From Halonatronomonas betaini (GTDB taxonomy: Bacteria; Bacillota; Halanaerobiia; Halanaerobiales; Halarsenatibacteraceae), in contig NZ_JADPIE010000002.1 in NCBI RefSeq assembly GCF_015666175.1, positions 62,001-126,000 of the forward strand: a DNA stretch of 64,000 nt, written 5' to 3'. Numbering within the stretch: position 1 is the stretch's first letter; every line of letters starts with the position of its first letter. Shown here one piece after another: positions 1 to 9,065 of the stretch. Below the pieces are notes generated by a model that saw only the letters and a program-made list of their open reading frames with translations, was not told the DNA's origin and made no database searches. Made by a program: the position numbers and the translations under genes.

Positions 1-356
1 TTTGCTTCAGCCAGAGTTGTAGTCACTGGCTTATCACAGAGTACATTTATTCCCTGCTCCAAAAAGGATTTAGCAATTGGATAATGGGTGTTATTCGGGG
101 TGGTTATTGAAACAAAATCGATACCATCATCCCGAGAAGCTTCCTGTTTCGCCATTTCCTGAAAATTATCATAAAGCCTGTCTTCATCCAGACCCAGATC
201 TCGTCCAATAGAAAGGGTCTTATCGTAATCTTGAGAAAAACTGCCAGCAACCAGTCTGGCAGTATTGTCAAGTCTAATTGCCCGGCGATGAACATCTCCA
301 ATGAAAGCTCCTGGTCCTCCACCAACCATGCCATACTTTAAACAATTATTTTTCAT
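1..356 (-). CDS. Gfo/Idh/MocA-family oxidoreductase, N-terminal part (runs off window)
   Basis: The minus-strand frame from ATG at 356 is open to the window edge and gives about 118 residues of a Rossmann-fold dehydrogenase. A nucleotide-binding glycine-rich turn (GMVGGGPGAFIG) lies near residue 10, followed by HRRAIR, a VSITTPNNTHYP stretch and the CDKPVT motif, which stands where the family has its EKP motif. An AGGAGG ribosome binding site sits 5-10 bases before the ATG. The family oxidises or reduces sugars and inositols with NAD(P); the substrate cannot be read from the N-terminus. The substrate-binding C-terminal domain lies outside the window. Confidence 0.88.
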   Translation of the reverse strand, partial: MKNNCLKYGMVGGGPGAFIGDVHRRAIRLDNTARLVAGSFSQDYDKTLSIGRDLGLDEDRLYDNFQEMAKQEASRDDGIDFVSITTPNNTHYPIAKSFLEQGINVLCDKPVTTTLAEA

Positions 357-525
357 GATTTACCTCCTGTTGAGATATTTTAAAACTATAAAGTTAACTA
401 TTTGTGCTCCATACTACTTTTTGATAAAATATAAGTGACAGGATGGAGTGCGCTGCGGTTCTCTTTTTAGGGGTAAAATTACATTCTCATCATTGGAATA
501 TCAATGACATCCTGCTATAATAATA

Positions 526-1398
526 TTATTTTGGAATTGGATATAGTTTTCCTCCATCTGTTTTAATATATTTTTTCAGTTGGGCTTCTTCTGAATTGGA
601 GAGTTCAAAAGAACTATTCTCATATTTTTTGATTATTTTTAATCCTAAATCTAACATCCTTGGGTCTCCTGGGCTTAATGCAGTATCAATATCCTTTGAC
701 AGGGTAAACCTTAAGGCAAGTTCAGCTAATTCATCATTATCATAAATAGGTTTATACCAGGTGTTATATCTATTCTTTTGTTCCTCTGGATTCCACTGCC
801 GCTGAGCCAGTGCTTTTATAGCTAAAATACCTTTCTCTGTTTTTCTGGCTTCTTTTATTACTTTATCCCACTGATTTTGATTGTACCAGTAATTCCAGTT
901 AACAGGCACCATTATAGTGTCAAAATCAAATTCTTCCATTAATTTTAGTGCTGCCCATTCACTATGGGCTGAAAAACCGATATAATTAATAATTCCTTCA
1001 TCCCTGGCCTCTATGATAGCTTCTAGAGCCCCGCCTTTTTTTAGAGAACTATTTAATGATTTTTCATTTGTAACCTCATGCAGTTGATAGACATCAAAAT
1101 AGTCTGTTTTTAGCAAATTCAATGAATTCTCAATATCTTTCCTAACTTCTGAAGCTGTTTTGTCAGGCTCAGTTTTACAGGTTAAGATAACATCTTCTCT
1201 ATGAGATTCAATAGCTTTTCCTAATTTTTTTTGTGAAGTCCCATAAGTAGGTCCAACATCAAATAAATTTACTCCAGACTCAATAGCTTTAGTAACAGTT
1301 TCATTAGCTTTTTCCTGTAATAATTGATCTAACATGATACCTCCAAAAGATAGAATGGAAACTTTAAGGCCTGTTCTTCCTAGAATTCTATAATTCAT
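526..1398 (-). CDS. Aldo/keto reductase
   Basis: A 290-aa (alpha/beta)8-barrel NADPH-dependent carbonyl reductase of normal family length. It opens with YRILGRTGLKVS, typical of bacterial AKRs. The catalytic tetrad is visible: Asp and Tyr in NLFDVGPTYG (residues ~45-54), Lys in ILTCKTE (~75) and His in YQLHEV (~106). A strong GGAGGG site precedes the ATG. It lies in the same orientation as the upstream dipeptidase but about 200 bp away, so it probably has its own promoter. The substrate is unknown; members of this subgroup act on sugars or small aldehydes. Confidence 0.9.
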   Translation of the reverse strand: MNYRILGRTGLKVSILSFGGIMLDQLLQEKANETVTKAIESGVNLFDVGPTYGTSQKKLGKAIESHREDVILTCKTEPDKTASEVRKDIENSLNLLKTDYFDVYQLHEVTNEKSLNSSLKKGGALEAIIEARDEGIINYIGFSAHSEWAALKLMEEFDFDTIMVPVNWNYWYNQNQWDKVIKEARKTEKGILAIKALAQRQWNPEEQKNRYNTWYKPIYDNDELAELALRFTLSKDIDTALSPGDPRMLDLGLKIIKKYENSSFELSNSEEAQLKKYIKTDGGKLYPIPK

Positions 1399-1469
1399 AT
1401 TATCCCTCCTGAAATTAATTAGTTACATCCAATTTAAATATTTTTTCAAAATAATTTATCTTAAATATA

Positions 1470-1515
1470 CTTTGTGAAATTTGCTCAAAGATACTACTTG
1501 GTAACCGTCGGGTAA
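1470..1515. repeat. 46-bp dispersed repeat with GGTAACCG core, copy 1
   Basis: This stretch matches 8962-9007 at 41 of 46 positions by eye. It contains GGTAACCGT twice, 2 bp apart (about 1500-1519). A related core also lies on the minus strand inside the terminator hairpin at 48040-48110. It sits between two minus-strand genes and I see no coding in it. Function unknown. Confidence 0.6.
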
Positions 1516-1594
1516 CCGTTAGGTCTTTAGCTTAAAACTTCTGATTAAGCCGTTATTTTTCTTCTTTAATCTTTCTATCTGCTTCTGCTGGCTA

Positions 1595-2767
1595 TTAATT
1601 AAATTCTTTAGGTAAGGCATTCAGTAGAAAGTTTAAAGCATTCTCACCCATAATCATTCTTATATTCTTTTTTGAGAAGCCCTGCTCTAGAAGTTCCTCT
1701 GTAATATGCACCATGCCTGTAGCATCAAAGGGAGTGGTTACAGCCCCGTCAAAATCAGAGCCTAGAGCTACATGTTCTACCCCAACTAAATCAGAAACGT
1801 ACTTGATACAATTCACTATCGACTCTACGCCATTTATGCCGACTGCTGTCTCCCAAAACCCAATCCCAATCAGTCCTCCCTTATCAGCAATCTTCTTTAT
1901 TTGTTGATCTGATAGGTTTCGATTATTATTCAGACAACCTTTAACTCCTGTATGGGATACAATTACCGGTCGGGAACAAATTCTCAGGACATCTTCTATT
2001 AATTTTGAAGAGGCATGAGCTAAGTCGATAATCATATTCAATTCTTCGATTCGTTTTATTGCTTTTCTGCCAGACTCAGTTAAGCCCCCTTTTTCAACGC
2101 CATGGACAGAGCCGCCTAAATTGCAATCGGTTAAATGGGCTATGCCTATAATCCGGAAGCCCTGGTTATAAAGCTCATCAATATCATCATTGATATTGTC
2201 AATTATATAGGCTCCTTCAAGGGCAAGAAGTCCGGCAGTAATATTGGTTTCGGCCCTACACCTTTTAAAATAGTTTTCCAGTTGATTTGATGTTTTAATG
2301 ATTTCAAAAGTATTTTTTGATTTTAATTGAATCTCATGCAGCTTATTGCTCTGATACAGTGCCCTGTTTTTCTTGCTATACCAGGTATTTATGGGCCAGT
2401 GCATCATAAATGCAAGAAAACCTGAGATTGCGAACTTTTTAGTATTTCTTTCTATATTCGGGTTAAAGGGGATAAGTGTTGGTGTAGCAAATACCTGGAG
2501 TTTGACATTTCCTTTAATTAGCCTTGGTATATCAACATGGCATCTTGAATTGCTCTGAAGAAGACTGCGGCAGGAAAATAGGGAGTCGGCATGAAGATCT
2601 ATAATAAACAGCGTTGAATGAAAGTCTCTGGCATCTTTAGACGCTCTGTAATCAAATTTTTTGTTGATTTTATTGATTTTATTTTCAATGAAAGGTATAT
2701 AGAGTGGAGCTGATGAATATATAATGACCAATAATATTATTATAGCTATTACTGTCATCTGGCCCAT
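1595..2767 (-). CDS. Membrane dipeptidase, peptidase family M19
   Basis: A renal-dipeptidase-like zinc peptidase of about 390 aa. The N-terminus carries one hydrophobic segment (residues ~3-25), so the enzyme is probably membrane-anchored and faces outward. Metal ligands follow the family: HxD in DLHADS (~60), Glu in LALEGAY, His in IDLAHAS and IVSHTG, and Asp in LGSDFDG. M19 enzymes hydrolyse dipeptides, often with D- or dehydro-amino acids, or tetrahydropterin-like substrates. I chose the ATG at 2767 because AAGGTGG lies 8 bases before it; an upstream GTG at 2779 overlaps that site. It stands alone between the aldo/keto reductase and the SbcCD operon. Confidence 0.9.
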   Translation of the reverse strand: MGQMTVIAIIILLVIIYSSAPLYIPFIENKINKINKKFDYRASKDARDFHSTLFIIDLHADSLFSCRSLLQSNSRCHVDIPRLIKGNVKLQVFATPTLIPFNPNIERNTKKFAISGFLAFMMHWPINTWYSKKNRALYQSNKLHEIQLKSKNTFEIIKTSNQLENYFKRCRAETNITAGLLALEGAYIIDNINDDIDELYNQGFRIIGIAHLTDCNLGGSVHGVEKGGLTESGRKAIKRIEELNMIIDLAHASSKLIEDVLRICSRPVIVSHTGVKGCLNNNRNLSDQQIKKIADKGGLIGIGFWETAVGINGVESIVNCIKYVSDLVGVEHVALGSDFDGAVTTPFDATGMVHITEELLEQGFSKKNIRMIMGENALNFLLNALPKEFN

Positions 2768-2793
2768 ATTTAACACCACCTTCCCTATGAGGA

Positions 2794-2820
2794 ATGCCAG
2801 GACAGAATGTCCTGGCGTTA
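2794..2820. repeat. Inverted repeat between dipeptidase and sbcC-like gene
   Basis: A near-perfect hairpin (TGCCAGGACA / TGTCCTGGCG). There is no T-run on either side, so a classical terminator is uncertain. It lies 85 bp past the stop of the upstream minus-strand gene and 27 bp before the dipeptidase start, so it could be a processed 5' leader structure. The 13-mer TGAGGAATGCCAG at its left edge recurs at about 13309-13321, next to another palindrome. Confidence 0.5.
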
Positions 2821-2904
2821 TATCACGATTATATTAATATGGACTTAAGAAGTTAGCGATTTCTTAAAGTTAGTAATCTCTTGAATTTATAGATTTATTA
2901 GATT

Positions 2905-5343
2905 CTAGAGATCGATTACATTTCCGCCTAGTCTCCTGGCTGTCTCTGGATCACAGGTGCTAAAGATAATCTGATATTTGTCCTGGAAGTTTTTAATTAG
3001 TTCAATTGCTTTTTCTGTTCTTTTTGGATCTAAATTAACCAGGCAGTCATCAAGGATTATAAAGCCTGGCTTATCTGCGAAGAGATTATCATATAAAGCA
3101 AATCTTAAGGCCAGGGCGACACTGTCGTAGGTTCCAAAGGATAAGATATTCATATTTACTGGCAGTTTTCTCTCGGCATCTTCTTTAATTATTTCGATAT
3201 CGAAGCTGTCATTGATATTGCTGGCCTGGTAATTTCCTGCTGTTAAGGTATTTAAATGACAGCTGAATGAATTGATCAGCGGCTCAAATGACTTCTCGTC
3301 CATTTCTGCCAGTGTTTCAGAGAATGCTGCCTCTACCTTTAATAAACGCCTGGCTCTATCTTCTAAGCTATTGAATTTCCGCTCTTTATTTGCCTGGTTT
3401 TCTTCTAACTCCTCTAGAGATTCATCAGGCATAGTTTCCTGTATTTCGATTAATTCCTGATTCTTTTCGTTCTGAGCTTTAGTTTTACTCTCTTTGATCT
3501 TCCTTAAGTCTTTTAGCTTCTGCCTGAATTCATCTTTTGTCTCAAATTCTTCAGGTAATTCAGCCAGGGCTATCAGTTCTTTATTTATATCATTGATTTC
3601 AGTTTCCAGGGTTGTAATTTCTGACTTTAATTCCTCCAGGCTATTGTATTCTTCTTGCCACTCGGCTATTTTATTTTCGCCGGTTTTAATCTTAATCTTT
3701 AAGTCACTGATCTTATCATCTTTTAAGGTTTCGATTTCTTTTTCAATTACATCTACTTCTCTGATAGCGTCAGGAACTTCAATCTTTGCATACTCTTCTT
3801 TTAATTCTTCAAGGCTATTGCTATCTAATAATTTATCTTTTTCCTTTTGAGCCTGCTCAATATCTCTTGCCAGGTCATTTTTAAGTTTAAGTTTTGCTCG
3901 GGCTTCTCTAGAGTTACTGATATCTAGAGCCTCTAATTCAGTTATCATTTTATTATATTTTTCTCTGGCTGAATCATAATTTGCTTTTAGCTCTTCAAAA
4001 TCGATTTCGGCAGAACTAACTTCAAGATCAATATCTTTGTTATGGATTCTTAGAAAGCCATCGGCTTCTATTTCAGAACCAGCTGTAATCTCTTCTTCAT
4101 CGCCAACACCTCTGACAACTCTGGTACTGGAAGATGATTTGATTATTTTAGCCTTTAATTTGCTGGCTGATAATTGGGCATCGATATTGGAAATTTTTGA
4201 TTCCAGGTCTGCAAGTTCTTCAACTCTGGCTTCATCTATTTCTGCATACTTTTCTTTTTCATTATTTAATTCTTCTAGTTTGGAGTTAAGTTCAGCTATT
4301 TTATTGAGCTTAGCTTCTAATTCTTCTTTTTGCTTTAATTTATCATAATCGGCCTTTTCCTGATTTAACTGCTCTAACTCCTTATTAAATTCTTCTAGCT
4401 TTTTATTCTGTTCTTTAATTGCTTGATTTAACTCTGGCCATTTAGTTTCTATCTCATTTAAATCTTCAAATTTCTCCTCTTTTCTTTTTAATTCTGGCTC
4501 TAATTCGATTCTTTTATTGATATCATCTTCTATTTCGCTTAATTCATCTAGTTTTTTGATAGCTGTTTTTAATTCTGCTTCCAGGGTTTCTATCTCCTGG
4601 TTTATTTTCTGCAGTTTTTCTTCGCCATTCTCAGCCCATCTGATTTTTTGCTTGACTCTTTCTTTTTCTATATAGGCATCGTATATTTTACCAGTTCCGA
4701 CTTTATAGGGATTATTGACGTCTCGATCAGTATTTTCTGGCTGCTGTCTATCTAAATCCCATCTGGCTAAGAGATCATCCTTTTCATTTTCAATTTTGGC
4801 CTTGATTTCATCGGTAACTATGCCGTCCATCTCCATAACAGCTTTTCTTAAGAAGTTATTTACGGTGCTTCTGACATCAGTATTTTCGGCAATTCTTTTG
4901 ACTGCAGCCTTGACATCGCTCTGTTTGACAAAAACGATATTATCATAGGTGCTCTCGCCATAGAGCAGTATGTCATTTAAGGTATTATCTATTTTATCTA
5001 AATCATCAATCATATTTCCTGTTGGCAGTTCAAGGAGCACAGAGGGATTGTTTCTGCTCCATTTCTTCTCTATTCTATATTTATCGCCATCATCTTCGAT
5101 AATTAGATTGCCATGGATGTATTCTCCATCTGGATAAGGGAGAAACTTTTTATTGAATTCTTTATCTTTTTTAGTGCCTTTTTTAATTTTAGGATCATTG
5201 AATAGGGTGGCAAAAATACCATTGATAATTGTGCTTTTACCGGCCTCATTGGGTCCTAGTAATACATTGAGGCCATCTTTAAATTGGATTTCTTTATCGT
5301 TGATACCTGCGAATATCCGGGTATTAAATTTTTTAAGCTTCAT
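2905..5343 (-). CDS. SbcC/Rad50-like SMC-family ATPase
   Basis: An 812-aa ATPase that should form the Rad50-like half of an Mre11-Rad50 (SbcCD) nuclease used in DNA break and hairpin processing. The Walker A motif GPNEAGKST lies near residues 31-39. Long Lys/Glu-rich coiled coils follow on both sides of the middle. The signature-like LSFGTYDSVALALRFALYD is at ~740 and Walker B FIILDDCLVNLDP at ~765. The zinc-hook CxxC expected at the coiled-coil apex is missing; residues ~395-440 instead form a short, Cys-free, strand-rich insert (VVRGVGDEEEITAG and onward). The start overlaps the end of the nuclease gene by 11 bases, so the two are translationally coupled. Confidence 0.88.
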   Translation of the reverse strand: MKLKKFNTRIFAGINDKEIQFKDGLNVLLGPNEAGKSTIINGIFATLFNDPKIKKGTKKDKEFNKKFLPYPDGEYIHGNLIIEDDGDKYRIEKKWSRNNPSVLLELPTGNMIDDLDKIDNTLNDILLYGESTYDNIVFVKQSDVKAAVKRIAENTDVRSTVNNFLRKAVMEMDGIVTDEIKAKIENEKDDLLARWDLDRQQPENTDRDVNNPYKVGTGKIYDAYIEKERVKQKIRWAENGEEKLQKINQEIETLEAELKTAIKKLDELSEIEDDINKRIELEPELKRKEEKFEDLNEIETKWPELNQAIKEQNKKLEEFNKELEQLNQEKADYDKLKQKEELEAKLNKIAELNSKLEELNNEKEKYAEIDEARVEELADLESKISNIDAQLSASKLKAKIIKSSSSTRVVRGVGDEEEITAGSEIEADGFLRIHNKDIDLEVSSAEIDFEELKANYDSAREKYNKMITELEALDISNSREARAKLKLKNDLARDIEQAQKEKDKLLDSNSLEELKEEYAKIEVPDAIREVDVIEKEIETLKDDKISDLKIKIKTGENKIAEWQEEYNSLEELKSEITTLETEINDINKELIALAELPEEFETKDEFRQKLKDLRKIKESKTKAQNEKNQELIEIQETMPDESLEELEENQANKERKFNSLEDRARRLLKVEAAFSETLAEMDEKSFEPLINSFSCHLNTLTAGNYQASNINDSFDIEIIKEDAERKLPVNMNILSFGTYDSVALALRFALYDNLFADKPGFIILDDCLVNLDPKRTEKAIELIKNFQDKYQIIFSTCDPETARRLGGNVIDL

Positions 5344-6451
5344 TCTGCACCTCCTTGATCAGTTCATAGGCCAGGTGGAGTGATTTTTCATCATCTTCCA
5401 GCCTGGTCAGGAATTGATAGGGGAATGAACCTGCTGTAAATTTATCTTCAATTTGATCATGATTTAGCTTGATATAGAGGTCGTCATCTTCAATATCAAG
5501 ATAGCTTAATTTAAACTTTAAATCATCGTAAAAGCTCTGGCGCTGGTTATAGGTTGCTTCATCAATGCCACCTGTTAAATTTAAGCGGACTATTTTGTTT
5601 TCTGGCTTGCCGGCAAGTAGCTCATCTTTAATGGCTTCAAGATCGCTTTTATTATTGATATTTTTCTTGAGATCAAAGAATCTAAATTTGCCTGTCTTGA
5701 GTTTTTCTGCAGAGGTATGTTTATCATCTTCTAAAGTGATTTTCCAGGCAAAGCCTTCATGTTTGCAATCCAATCCATCTGGCTCCGGTGTGCCACTATT
5801 AAAAACTTTTTTACTGGCAGGTGTATCATTTTCTGGGTACTGGATGTGGCTGTGGCCTAATAACCAGAGATCCATATCTATTGATAATAGTTCATCGACT
5901 GACATTTTAAAATATTCATCAGTTAGATCCGGGGAAATACCTGCGAGGGCTCCATGGGCTACTCCGATTGTAAATTTGTTGTCATCTTCCCTGTCATAAT
6001 TTTTGATCCAGTCGAGATTGTTGGAGCTTGAATGTCTGGAATCACAGGGAGCTGGATAGACTGTTAAATCAAGGCCGTAATCGCTTAGATTATAGGGCTC
6101 AAATTTGTTTAATAAGATCAGCCTTTTTGTGGCCTTTCTTTCAAAGGTTCTCCAGACGTTATCCTGGCCGATATCATAGTCGTGGTTGCCTGGTAAAAAT
6201 AGGATGGCATCGCCTTTGAAGCGGTCGAAGATATTGACTGTTTTTAGGATTAGTTTTGTATTAACCCGGGTATTATTGAATAAATCTCCGGCCACAACTA
6301 TGAGATCGCAACTTTCAGTGTTGGCCAGCTCTACAATCCTTTCTAGCACCTCTATGCGGGCCTCTTTTAGCTGTTCTTTGACTGAGGCAGGGTAGCTATT
6401 AAATTGCATACCCAGGTGAATGTCGCCGGTGTGTAAAAGTTTTAATGGCAT
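5333..6451 (-). CDS. SbcD/Mre11-like metallophosphoesterase nuclease
   Basis: A 372-aa calcineurin-fold phosphoesterase. All metal motifs are present in order: HTGDIHLG (~7-14), VVAGDLFNN (~52), LPGNHDYD (~85), GVAHG (~160) and LLGHSHIQ (~200). The C-terminal ~150 residues would be the capping and ATPase-binding part. The ATG at 6451 has an AGGAGG site. It is the first gene of the two-gene operon with the ATPase at 2905-5343. Together they are expected to make an ATP-gated 3'-5' exonuclease/endonuclease; assignment to SbcD or YhaO type is not settled by sequence alone. Confidence 0.9.
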   Translation of the reverse strand: MPLKLLHTGDIHLGMQFNSYPASVKEQLKEARIEVLERIVELANTESCDLIVVAGDLFNNTRVNTKLILKTVNIFDRFKGDAILFLPGNHDYDIGQDNVWRTFERKATKRLILLNKFEPYNLSDYGLDLTVYPAPCDSRHSSSNNLDWIKNYDREDDNKFTIGVAHGALAGISPDLTDEYFKMSVDELLSIDMDLWLLGHSHIQYPENDTPASKKVFNSGTPEPDGLDCKHEGFAWKITLEDDKHTSAEKLKTGKFRFFDLKKNINNKSDLEAIKDELLAGKPENKIVRLNLTGGIDEATYNQRQSFYDDLKFKLSYLDIEDDDLYIKLNHDQIEDKFTAGSFPYQFLTRLEDDEKSLHLAYELIKEVQNEA

Positions 6452-6493
6452 GGTGGGGCCTCCTTGTTGAGTGATTATAATTTATTTATCTTT

Positions 6494-6691
6494 TTAATTT
6501 CTGATCCACTGTTCATCTACAATCTTATCATTTTTAACGGCAAACTTACAGACAGGTAACTGACGAAATTCTTCCAGGTTGATGCCTGTGCTTTCCAGGT
6601 AGTCCATAAAATCTACTGGTTTATATGGTGGTAATGACCAAAGACATTTTGAATTAACTGGATTTATGTTATTAATACTATATTTCACCAT
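6494..6691 (-). CDS. Small protein of unknown function (65 aa)
   Basis: An open frame of 65 aa ending in IVDEQWIRN. I do not recognise the family. It has two Cys, no membrane segment and a mixed acidic composition. Its 5' end lies inside a 36-bp repeat (6675-6710) that also forms the 5' end of broken or very short frames at 11545 and near 14925, which share an M-x-x-Y-x-I opening. The AGGA site is rather far (about 12 bases) from the ATG. It lies 42 bp downstream-facing of the sbcD start. It may be a real small gene or a remnant. Confidence 0.45.
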   Translation of the reverse strand: MVKYSINNINPVNSKCLWSLPPYKPVDFMDYLESTGINLEEFRQLPVCKFAVKNDKIVDEQWIRN

Positions 6692-6710
6692 TTACTAAAT
6701 TTATCCTGCC
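6675..6710 (-). repeat. 36-bp dispersed 5'-leader repeat, copy 1
   Basis: Read on the minus strand this is GCAGGATAAATTTAGTAAAT followed by GGTGAAATATAGTATT. It matches 11529-11570 and 14918-14955 closely and 47974-48012 more weakly. In each case a start-like ATG or GTG pair follows the AGGA. Confidence 0.6.
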
Positions 6711-6820
6711 TTAATCCAATAATTTTTCAGTTATGATTATATGACTTATTAAAATTTAAATTATTAGATGACTTTTTAACAGTTGAATAAGTGAAACCCT
6801 ATCACAGACAGTTAGAGTTT

Positions 6821-6850
6821 AAAAAAGCTGAGGTTTTATCCTCAGCTTTT
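6821..6850 (-). terminator. Rho-independent terminator of GLUG lipoprotein gene
   Basis: Perfect hairpin AAAAGCTGAGG / CCTCAGCTTTT with a 6-base loop, followed on the minus strand by a T-run. It lies 18 bp past the stop at 6868. Confidence 0.9.
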
Positions 6851-6867
6851 CAAATTAGTATTTATTA

Positions 6868-8724
6868 TTAAATGTTATCTGGCGTTGGAATATTGTTATC
6901 CTGCCATTGTAAATATGGGTAACTGGAACCTTCATCTATTTCCCAGATATCATTAAAATCCCATTCTGGTTCAAATGTGTCCTGCTGCATCATTTCTTCT
7001 GTAGATTTAGAAATTGCTTTATTTTCATCATTTTGTTCGGAAGTATCTTTGTCGTAATAGCTATATTCAATAATGTGGTCATTATTTCCACTGAATCCAC
7101 CATTATTGTTACCTTCATCTACTTTTCCTGCTGAAAAGCTGTTTGTTATCTCTCCTCTATTTTCACCTGAAAGACCTCCAAGAGGACTTTCATCGCCTTC
7201 AGACAATACATTTCCTGTTGCATAAGAATTATCAATCTTTCCATCCTCCCCCACAAAACCAACTAAGCCACCTGCAACGGAATGTTCATCTTGATCCTGA
7301 AGTAATTCAACATTTACATCTGCAAAAGACTCTGATATATTTCCATTTAAAGTGCCTGCTAACCCTCCAAAATGACCGCCATTTTCTACTAAACCATAAA
7401 CTTCTCCTAAAGCATAACTTCTAATAATTTCCCCATTTGAACCACCTATTAATCCTCCAACATCACTTTCACCTGTTATTATTCCTTTAGCAAAACTATC
7501 AATTATCTCACCTTCATTAAATCCTCCAACTAAACCACCAATTTGTTCTTTTCCTTCTACATCTCCTGTAGCATAACTATTTTCTATATCACTTTCATTA
7601 AAACCAACAAGACCTCCAACATTATTGTTTCCTTCTATTTTCCCATTTGCATAGCTATTTTTCACAAGACTCTCTTCAAGTCTGTTAGAACCTACAATTC
7701 CACCAACATTGTTACCTTCAGCAGATATATTACCATAACTAACAGAGTTATTTACTTCTCCAGCATTATTAGTACCTACTATCCCGCCAGTATTAGATAA
7801 TAATGGTCCATTCTCTTCTATTACAGAGCCATCACTTGTTATATTAACATCTGCAGTTGAATCTAAAATCTCTCCATCATTATTTGTACCGGTAATACCT
7901 CCTACTGCAAAATTAGATTCTATATTACCCTCAACATAACAATTTCTAATTATTGATCCATTTTCAATTCTGCCTGTAACAATTCCTGTATTTCCATTTG
8001 ATTTTATTTCTGCATCAGTGAAATTTATATTTGTCACTTTAGCATTTTCAATAACTGAAAAAAATCCAATTCCAGAACCTGGAACTATATTTTCATCATC
8101 ATAATATTCAAATTTAAGATTACTTATTTTATACCCTCTACCATCAAGCTGACCGATGAAACTAATTGAAAGCCATCTCTCTTCATCTTCATCCCACCAA
8201 TAATCACCAATTGGATCCCACTCGTCATTCTGGTCATAATTTAGATCTATATCTTCGATTAAGATAAAACTAGCATCAAGATTCTCTCTAATATTATCTA
8301 GCTGAATAGCATTTTTTATTAAATACGGTTTGTCCTCAGTTCCTTCCCAGCCAGCATAGCCATCAGCATTAGTTTCTCCATCATATTCTTCAATGAATAT
8401 TGCTCTGATTTCTTGATCTGAGCTTACTAATACCGAAGTGCTTGATTCTTCAGGGTTCTGGACACCTTCGCCTTCCCACTTATAAAACTCCCAGCCATTA
8501 GCTGGATCAGCTGAGATTTCAACTGAAGAGTCTTCATCATATTCTCCATCAAGTTCAGGTAAATCACCTTCTCCTAAGTAATCGAAACTTAATTGATATG
8601 TTTCTGGATCTGGGCTGGTACCATCTGAAGACGACGAATCACAGGCAGCTAAAGTCAAAGAGATAAGTACAACAAAAGCCAGCAAGACAATGAGTTTCTG
8701 TTTTTCAGAAAATCTTTTGAGCAT
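6868..8724 (-). CDS. GLUG-repeat surface lipoprotein
   Basis: A 618-aa secreted lipoprotein. The signal peptide ends in a lipobox with Cys28 (LTLAAC). A Ser/Asp-rich linker follows, then a short domain containing GEGDLPELDGEYDEDSS (~50-115, InlB-B-repeat-like), then the GxxGxxxxPYxIxxxxQL entry motif (~125). From ~230 to ~560 there are many GLUG units (GGIVGTNxAG, GGLVGFNES, GGLVGGFNEG). Such repeats build a beta-helix on the cell surface, as in adhesins; the ligand is unknown. It has its own terminator (6821-6850), and a perfect 14-bp inverted repeat lies in its 5' region (8758-8788). A related lipoprotein is at 15823-17391. Confidence 0.85.
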   Translation of the reverse strand: MLKRFSEKQKLIVLLAFVVLISLTLAACDSSSSDGTSPDPETYQLSFDYLGEGDLPELDGEYDEDSSVEISADPANGWEFYKWEGEGVQNPEESSTSVLVSSDQEIRAIFIEEYDGETNADGYAGWEGTEDKPYLIKNAIQLDNIRENLDASFILIEDIDLNYDQNDEWDPIGDYWWDEDEERWLSISFIGQLDGRGYKISNLKFEYYDDENIVPGSGIGFFSVIENAKVTNINFTDAEIKSNGNTGIVTGRIENGSIIRNCYVEGNIESNFAVGGITGTNNDGEILDSTADVNITSDGSVIEENGPLLSNTGGIVGTNNAGEVNNSVSYGNISAEGNNVGGIVGSNRLEESLVKNSYANGKIEGNNNVGGLVGFNESDIENSYATGDVEGKEQIGGLVGGFNEGEIIDSFAKGIITGESDVGGLIGGSNGEIIRSYALGEVYGLVENGGHFGGLAGTLNGNISESFADVNVELLQDQDEHSVAGGLVGFVGEDGKIDNSYATGNVLSEGDESPLGGLSGENRGEITNSFSAGKVDEGNNNGGFSGNNDHIIEYSYYDKDTSEQNDENKAISKSTEEMMQQDTFEPEWDFNDIWEIDEGSSYPYLQWQDNNIPTPDNI

Positions 8725-8757
8725 TTTTTTACCCCCTATTATAATTTTTATTTAAAT

Positions 8758-8788
8758 CTAATAAAATGAGGTTTCCTCATTTTATTAG
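8758..8788. promoter_or_regulatory. Perfect 14-bp inverted repeat upstream of GLUG lipoprotein
   Basis: CTAATAAAATGAGG, loop TTT, then the exact complement. It begins 34 bp upstream of the lipoprotein start, just before the RBS region. There is no long T-run on either strand. It could be an operator or a 5'-UTR stem that protects the mRNA; a weak terminator is less likely. Confidence 0.5.
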
Positions 8789-9060
8789 TGTAATTAATTT
8801 TAATTTTGTGACATCTTTTATTAAAATTTTTGGTTAAATTATGTAAATTGAGAATAATAAGCTTGTTAGAATGCTATTATAATCAAATTATATAACCTTA
8901 TATTTATTCACTTATAGAAAAGTTTGAGAGTTCCTGCAAATTATTGGAATTAATATTTGTCTTTGTGAAATTTGCTTAAAGTTACTGTTTGGTAACCGTC
9001 GAGTAAGGAGGGGGTCATAAATAAAGATCAGTGCTCGGGATGTATCTGATAGGCTTAATC
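8789..9060. other. Intergenic, no gene seen
   Basis: Very AT-rich DNA between the divergent lipoprotein and MerR genes. Apart from the repeat at 8962-9007 I see no coding frame or RNA gene. Confidence 0.5.
8962..9007. repeat. 46-bp dispersed repeat with GGTAACCG core, copy 2
   Basis: Matches 1470-1515 at 41 of 46 positions, with the same orientation relative to the plus strand. It ends in GGTAACCGTCGAGTAAGG, close to the core inside the hairpin at 48040-48110. Confidence 0.6.
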
Positions 9061-9065
9061 AGGAT

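Noticed and set aside
430-520. Inverted match CAGGATG / CATCCTG between the first two genes
   Set aside because: A 7-bp stem around a ~60-base loop without a T-run is too weak to call.
3272-5383. Several plus-strand open frames of 60-118 codons across the sbcC-like gene
   Set aside because: They mirror the Glu/Lys-rich coiled-coil codons of the minus-strand gene (Ser/Phe/Leu-rich shadows), with no ribosome binding sites.
6494-6691. 65-aa frame as a certain gene
   Set aside because: Kept only at low confidence because its start lies in a dispersed repeat and the AGGA is too far from the ATG.
7143-7800. Plus-strand frames opposite the GLUG lipoprotein
   Set aside because: They are opposite a repeat-bearing gene with a clear signal peptide; composition (Ser, His, Leu, Phe) and lack of RBS mark them as shadows.
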